Part shown: piece by piece, positions 58,706 to 64,000 of the stretch
Layout: each line of letters starts with the position of its first letter
How positions within the stretch are numbered: position 1 is the first letter of the stretch
NCBI GenBank assembly: GCA_030762175.1
Contig: CM060831.1
Location: 34,041,001-34,105,000 of the forward strand
DNA length: 64,000 nt
Source: Metallyticus violacea
Lineage: Eukaryota > Arthropoda > Insecta > Mantodea > Metallyticidae
Direction: 5' to 3'
Notes under the pieces: model-generated
What the model was told of the DNA's origin: nothing
The model's input: the letters and a program-made list of their open reading frames with translations, nothing else
Databases searched by the model: none
Position numbers and translations under genes: made by a program

Positions 58706-61550
58706 GTGAGTCCTTAAATAGTCAGAATTTCAGTATTTCCAGGGAACAAAAGATGGTTGTTATATTCTTTAAAACGCAAATCGCACCTTTATAAAGCGTA
58801 AAACACGCTTGAACACAGGCGACATAATGATTTGCTTTCGTTGCCTGAAAACGATCAATTAATCACGCACTTTCGTAACAGAGCAGATAAATTATATTTT
58901 TAAGTGACAATGAAAAAATAATCGCAATTACATGTTGTATGTTCAAGTGTAATACTATTGAACTGCCTACGGTTATATTCTAGAGATCATGAATCTCTTT
59001 CATCAAAACTTTTTGCTGTTAAAAGCGTGTAGGGGTTTAATCAGGATGCCTGTATTCGACATTAGTAAGATATAATCACGAACGGGAGTGAGGCACTTTT
59101 GTTAAGGACCGCGCATCCTGGTAATAGAGTTAACAGCTTTATACGTCTATATAAGCCTTCAGCATCAGGCTAGAACTGAATGAAAAAGCCAATTCCCGGA
59201 GGTAGACGGCTCTATTTTCAAACTCACTCTTTTCATATACGTGCTTCGGAAATGAGTGTTTATCTGACGCTTCTCTACCTCTATGATGGTTTGGGAAAAA
59301 AGGAGGTGAGAATGAAGATCTCCGTCAGATAAAACTTTAGTGTTTACACCAACTAATAACTGTAACGAAGTTCATCATCGCCATCAGGGGAGAAACCAGA
59401 GTGGGCATTTTCGCGTAGTCCATCAACGCTCTTAAAACATAATTATACTTTCGAAAGTTTTAATTTAATGATATGCAAATGTAAATTAAGAAAATAAACA
59501 TGCAAAGCATAGATTCATAAGGTGAACTGAAGTCGTGGGTATTTTCTAGCAATGATGAGAAAGATTCTTTAGCAAATCCCAATGTTGCCAACAGTAAGTA
59601 CCGTAAAGTTACTAAATATGGAGTAAAATGTCGTAAAAAGTCACGAAATAAACTTTTATAAATGAAAAAGACAGAGTATTTACACAATAAATGACTGAAA
59701 AGTATAACATACATAATTAAAATAACACATGGCTTTCATCCTCAGGCTCAAGTTCCTCTTCCACGGTGCTGACGTAGAGGGCGAAGATTGCATTCCAATT
59801 GAAACATGAATGTATTGCTCAGGTTATTTTCTTTAAAAGATCGTTTTTCCTGCTTGGAAGTAGAAACGGATCATCTTAATTTGAGTTTTAGTGCTTCAGA
59901 AGTTTCTTTTATGTCACCAATTTTAGCATATATTTCTGTCTTACATTTGGTTTACCAACAATCCCGTATTTCTTGAGAAATCTCATATTTCAGGCATATT
60001 TTGAACAAAATTATGAATTCCATATACTTTTCTAAATTTGTCCTTTATCTGTTTATAAAAGAGAGCTGTTAACTTTAATTATTCATGTAGAGACATTTTC
60101 AGATTGGTTAAAAAAACTAATGAATTATACAGCAAAAGGGAAAATCTATTGACTGGTACAAACAAGCAATAAGCAATAAAAGTATTGATAATGTTGAGTG
60201 CAAGAAGTAAATTTTTATACCGCAAATGTGATCCATTATAATTACAGTTAATAAAAATTGTTATATATTTGTAAATGAGTAATAAAAATAAATATTGTAA
60301 CAATCATGTAATCGTAAATGTCAATTAAGTTTAAAATGCCTTCTCATTGCTTGATCTCTTATTTTCCATGATTAAAGCCGAAAAACCTATATAAATTAAA
60401 AACACTACTCACGACATTACGGCGGAGGGCAATCAACAGTGATGAAAAGATAAAATATATTTGCATTTAATGTGTCATGTTCCAAAGTTCTAAGTTTTGT
60501 TTTCTTATCTAGGAAAGTTAGGGTCTGCGCATGCGCAAGATGGAATAGATAGCATTCTTTAAAGGAGTTCGAGAATCAAGGGTGTGCGATTGAGGAGAGA
60601 GGACGTGCCGCTGACTGCTTCTGGATAGCCTTCTTATTTGGCTTCCAATATGGATTTAAGTAATAGTTATTGTATATAAATACAGTTGGCCAATAGTTTA
60701 AATAATGTTTGTGTGCTCAGTGCATTTTTAGTTCAATCCTAATTTTATTCCGTTTAGAATAATGATGGTTAAGATTTCTTTACTTTAGTGTTGCAGCTAC
60801 GTCTCTAGTCCGATCTCAATTCGTTAAATAAGTTGTGGAATAATCTTTATGCCGAGTGGCTAGCAGGGGGTCGCGACTATATATAGCAGTTCTCTCCCGT
60901 TAATGAAATGACACTACGTCCACCAATTTGGTGTTCAGTGCAAAATTAAGTTACATATCATTCTTTAGTTAACTGCTTAATCTGCCTAGTTCATCAATAT
61001 AAAATTGCATAAATTTCAAGAGGGGAAGAAAATTACTAATAAAGGCATATTTCTATGAGTGAATATGCTGGAATTCGCAGTATTTTTATTTCCACAATCA
61101 GCAAAATACTTATAATGTCGACTTTAAAGTTTCAGATAATCAGCATCGGGAAATAAATAACAAGGGGAATAAGTAATATGTGTTTGTAGAACACAAGAAA
61201 GAACTACAAAATAACTCTGTCAAGGCAGGGAAGGAATACAAATGTTGCAAGAAGTGCTTTTCGTATACTCGCTAGGAGCCAACAAAACAAAACAAGCGGC
61301 AGCAGAAACAAATGAAACCCAATTTTCAGTGTCGGGAGAGAAGAAAAGAATTCGATTCACATGGAATGTCGTCTCCCAGATGTAGATAGAGGGAGGGTCC
61401 TTTCTCCGGAAATGCAATACCCAGGGAACCAATGAAAATGGAGGAGTGACTACTGTCCGTCCAACTTTCTGCTAGTGCTACTGAAGAACACAAAACTGCA
61501 GCGTCAAAGGCTCCTGTAATTGCATAAGTCGCCTGCAATTCTCCATCATG
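58706..61550. other. unassigned stretch
   Basis: No gene recognised. The segments 59740-59990 (minus) and 60530-60900 have slightly higher complexity. The latter contains gcgcatgcgc and a TATA-like tatataaatacag, but no element could be named. Confidence 0.45.
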
Positions 61551-61551
61551 C

Positions 61552-61908
61552 ATTCTAATTCAATTTTCTTTTATGATAATAATATTTGGACTGTTTTAGA
61601 AAGGCCCAAACTTGCTGCTATTTCTATAACTTTGAGCCAGGGGTCTTCCATAATTTCTCCTTCCATAAGAGCCATATTTTTAGAAGTGAGCACCTCCAAG
61701 GGCCGACCTGCACGCCCTTCGCCTTCAATGCTTTCTCGACCCATTCCAAAAATTTTGGCTCATTCTTTTACGGTAGAATATGAGGGTGATGCTTCCCGAT
61801 ATACACCGTTCAATCACTTTTTAATTTCATTTGGATTAGATCCTTCTTTTGTGAAGAATTTAATAACAGCTCAATACTCCATTTTGAACATGTCACATAT
61901 CTTTTACA
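61552..61908 (-). pseudogene. mariner transposase, N-terminal fragment
   Basis: The minus strand reads AVIKFFTKEGSNPNEIKK (first helix-turn-helix), GVYREASPSYSTVKE, AKIFGMGRESIEGEGRAGRP (W...F..GR.S.ED..R.GRP), LTSKNMALMEGEIMEDPWLK and VIEIAASLGLSKT (second helix-turn-helix). The catalytic domain is absent. Stops are few, so it is among the less decayed mariners here. On its 5' side, agggtaggtccataagtttc (read on the minus strand, about 62043-62062) resembles a mariner terminal repeat. Confidence 0.82.
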
Positions 61909-62064
61909 CATAACCTTCTTTATACAACTATATCTGAACTGAACACAGCGGAGCGAAAGTTACAGATGTTACTTAACAGATAAGGTATGAAACAACATAA
62001 GGGTTTTGCGAAGGCGATAATACTTATCGCCGAGGCCGGAAACTTATGGACCTACCCTCGGGAA

Positions 62065-63244
62065 GAAAAGTTAATAGAAAAGTTTACGAAAACGTTGGGT
62101 GTCTGAATGTGAAATCCGGATTGTACTGATATGATTTCCGTATATACTTTTTTGGAAATAGCGATGCTTGGAACAAATGGGGTGCGACATATCTTGTATA
62201 TCTTCTCATATTAATTAAAAACACGCAGGAAATACAAAAACTTTCAATAACGTCTTCGATTTCAACGCTTAAGATTCGTATGAATATCATTTTTCGGCAA
62301 TGAATATCTTCTATATAATTATTTGCTTTCTTTTATGCCTTTAATTGGTTATTTAAAAATAGTGCATCTCGCATCTAACTTCTTACAGCCTTCTATATTT
62401 AATTGCTCAGTCCGGCGCTGGAATTTTTTTAGTTCTTTTTTTTTTTGTATAAAATAAAATATATTTAAAATTTTTTTAGCTCGATGGAAGGTTTGTAATG
62501 ACTATCGTATCACACTCATAGCCTCCATCTTGTCAACATAGTGTAGAGTCACGAATGGCTGCCATGGTAACACAGTGCTTGTCTTATCTTGGTGAACTTA
62601 TAATCTTATGATTCATATTATCACATCCATTTTTGTCATTTAGCTTTTAGCAATTTTCCAACCAACTAACACAATAGTTACCAATTACCATCTCTCTACT
62701 CTACAGGAACGATCGCCAGAACTCTACCTATATCCCACAACGCACATACTGCAAGCACTTTCTTAGGTGCAAAATGTAGACGTGAAAAAGACTTGGAGTA
62801 GCTTTCCATCTCAAAGCGGTGCATTCAAGGACCATGACACATCCAGAGCGACAAAGTATCTGTTGAAATCGTCAGGCTTTTATTGGATTCTTGCGAGAAA
62901 TTCTTGAGAACTGTTTCTGAACGACAGTTAACATTGCGCTGACAATGTTTCACGCTTTAAATGCACACCAGCAGTTTCAATGCAATTCTCATTTGTGTTT
63001 TTTTTTTTTTTTTTTTTTTTTGCTTTTGAGAAAATAATAAGGTTTCAGTTTACTAGATGCGATTTTAAAATGTAAGTCCATTTAATAAGACTTTAATTTA
63101 ACTCTCCGACACAGCTCTCTCAAGAACAGCGATGGCAGAAAAGTCGCTTGTGGGAAGCACAAGCTTGTCATAAAGAAAGGACTTATTTGCTAACTCAATT
63201 TAGTAGTAATTTAGAAAATATGGCCTGATACCTGTACTTTCAGT
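62065..63244. other. unassigned stretch with poly(T) tract
   Basis: No gene recognised. A T run lies at 62998-63021. Confidence 0.5.
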
Positions 63245-63451
63245 GCGTAAAAATTCGAAGTATAGCTTAGTTTCCTTCCGAAGGGAAATAAACCGTTTGT
63301 TCCGTGTCTTAGATTTTACAGCATGTAAAAGAACCTCAAGCCTGAAAGAAACCTCTAAGTAAAATTTATCGACCGTTTCATGCCCTATATTGCATGGGAC
63401 GCTAATGACCAATGATGTTAAAGAGCGTCCTTAAATAAACCCAATAAACAA
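63245..63451 (+). mobile_element. SINE-A, 5' truncated, ending in a microsatellite
   Basis: The sequence starts gcgtaaaaattcgaagtata and has the cttccgaagggaaataa block, aagaacctcaagcctgaaag, gatgttaaagagcgtcctta and aataaac. It then passes directly into the ATG/ATA repeat, which probably grew from the SINE tail. Confidence 0.88.

Positions 63452-63531
<80 letters not shown>
63452..63531 (+). repeat. compound (ATG)n(ATA)n microsatellite
   Basis: About ten ATG/TGA triplets are followed by about sixteen ATA/AAT triplets. It begins at the 3' end of the SINE-A copy. The isoleucine-rich minus frame is an artefact. Confidence 0.95.
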
Positions 63532-63533
<2 letters not shown>

Positions 63534-64000
63534 AATCGACAAGATGCAGAGAGCAAAAATAGCCTAGCAAGTTCGTGTATCTGTTGGCAGAGCGTGTAAA
63601 GCCTCTCAGCTCATCTTCATCCATACAAATTCCTATTATATCTTAAATAAGTCACACGAACTACGAAAAAAGAGTTTATCATGTACAGGAAGAACTTATT
63701 TACCTTAATCCTACACTTTTCATATTTAAAACTAATTTCATTATTTCAGGATAGGTGGGGGGGGGCGATAAATAGGCGTGTGGTGTACTATTAGTAGAGA
63801 CGCATCAGTGGGCAGTATTTTATGAAGGTGCTTTTAATGCCTATCGGTACATAAGCGAGGCCTACTGAATTCGTGTTTAGTAATTGGGCACTTACGTTTG
63901 AAGAGTATAATTATTTTATACAAAATTTTACATTGCGTGGCATATATGGTGATTAAAATGGATAATTTAGAATACTGCAAAATCAATTTTGATTGAAAAG
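63532..64000. other. unassigned stretch
   Basis: No gene or element recognised. A G run occurs near 63757-63766. Confidence 0.5.

Noticed and set aside
63418..63624. Isoleucine-rich minus-strand frame
   Set aside because: Encoded by the ATG/ATA microsatellite and SINE-A tail.

Overview
This window is AT-rich non-coding DNA from an animal genome, most likely an arthropod. The guess of a chelicerate or spider rests only on the mix of decayed mariner, Harbinger and LINE relics and tRNA-derived SINEs; no host gene confirms it. I found no intact protein-coding gene, no canonical tRNA or rRNA gene and no CRISPR array. Almost everything recognisable is a broken mobile element or a simple repeat. 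The short reading frames are mostly chance, or shadows of transposase relics that change frame every few dozen codons.

The elements fall into five groups. (1) About fifteen remnants of IS630-Tc1-mariner transposases from several lineages: classical mariners near 6.4, 7.4, 13.2, 18.4, 25.4, 28.2, 34.3, 46.2, 47.2, 48.8 and 61.6 kb, and elements of the kind that carry a DUF4817-like N-terminal helix-turn-helix near 20.7, 25.0, 55.5 and 56.5 kb. (2) Two PIF/Harbinger elements (3.1-4.35 kb and 22.8-24.0 kb) in opposite orientation. They share terminal repeats and the same internal deletion, leaving only the first part of a HARBI1-like nuclease. (3) Two abundant tRNA-headed SINE families, called SINE-A and SINE-B here, with full-length copies bounded by target-site duplications plus truncated copies. 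A weaker third tRNA-like family may exist. (4) LINE reverse-transcriptase 3' ends near 31, 51 and 53.5 kb. (5) Inverted-repeat elements: a MITE inserted in a SINE-B (5.86-6.15 kb), a long-TIR element (9.0-9.8 kb), a small MITE (16.28-16.49 kb), and a perfect 254-bp palindrome (16.0-16.25 kb) set between TA-rich tracts.

Layout: 0-3 kb is unassigned. 3-10 kb is dense in nested DNA elements and SINEs. 10-25 kb holds SINEs, mariners, the palindrome/MITE cluster and the second Harbinger. 25-35 kb has mariners, a LINE and a long GAA tract. 37-44 kb is mostly unassigned but contains two degenerate tandem arrays. 46-56.7 kb is again element-rich, with clear nesting (SINE-B in a LINE; SINE-A in a Tc1-like element). 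57-64 kb is sparse: a fragment resembling the N-terminal region of a tyrosine-recombinase-like protein, a mariner N-terminal piece and microsatellites.

No genes act together here. What the window records is a history of insertions, whose order can be read from nesting and target-site duplications. The most unusual structure is the perfect palindrome, which is either very recent, actively maintained or an assembly artefact.
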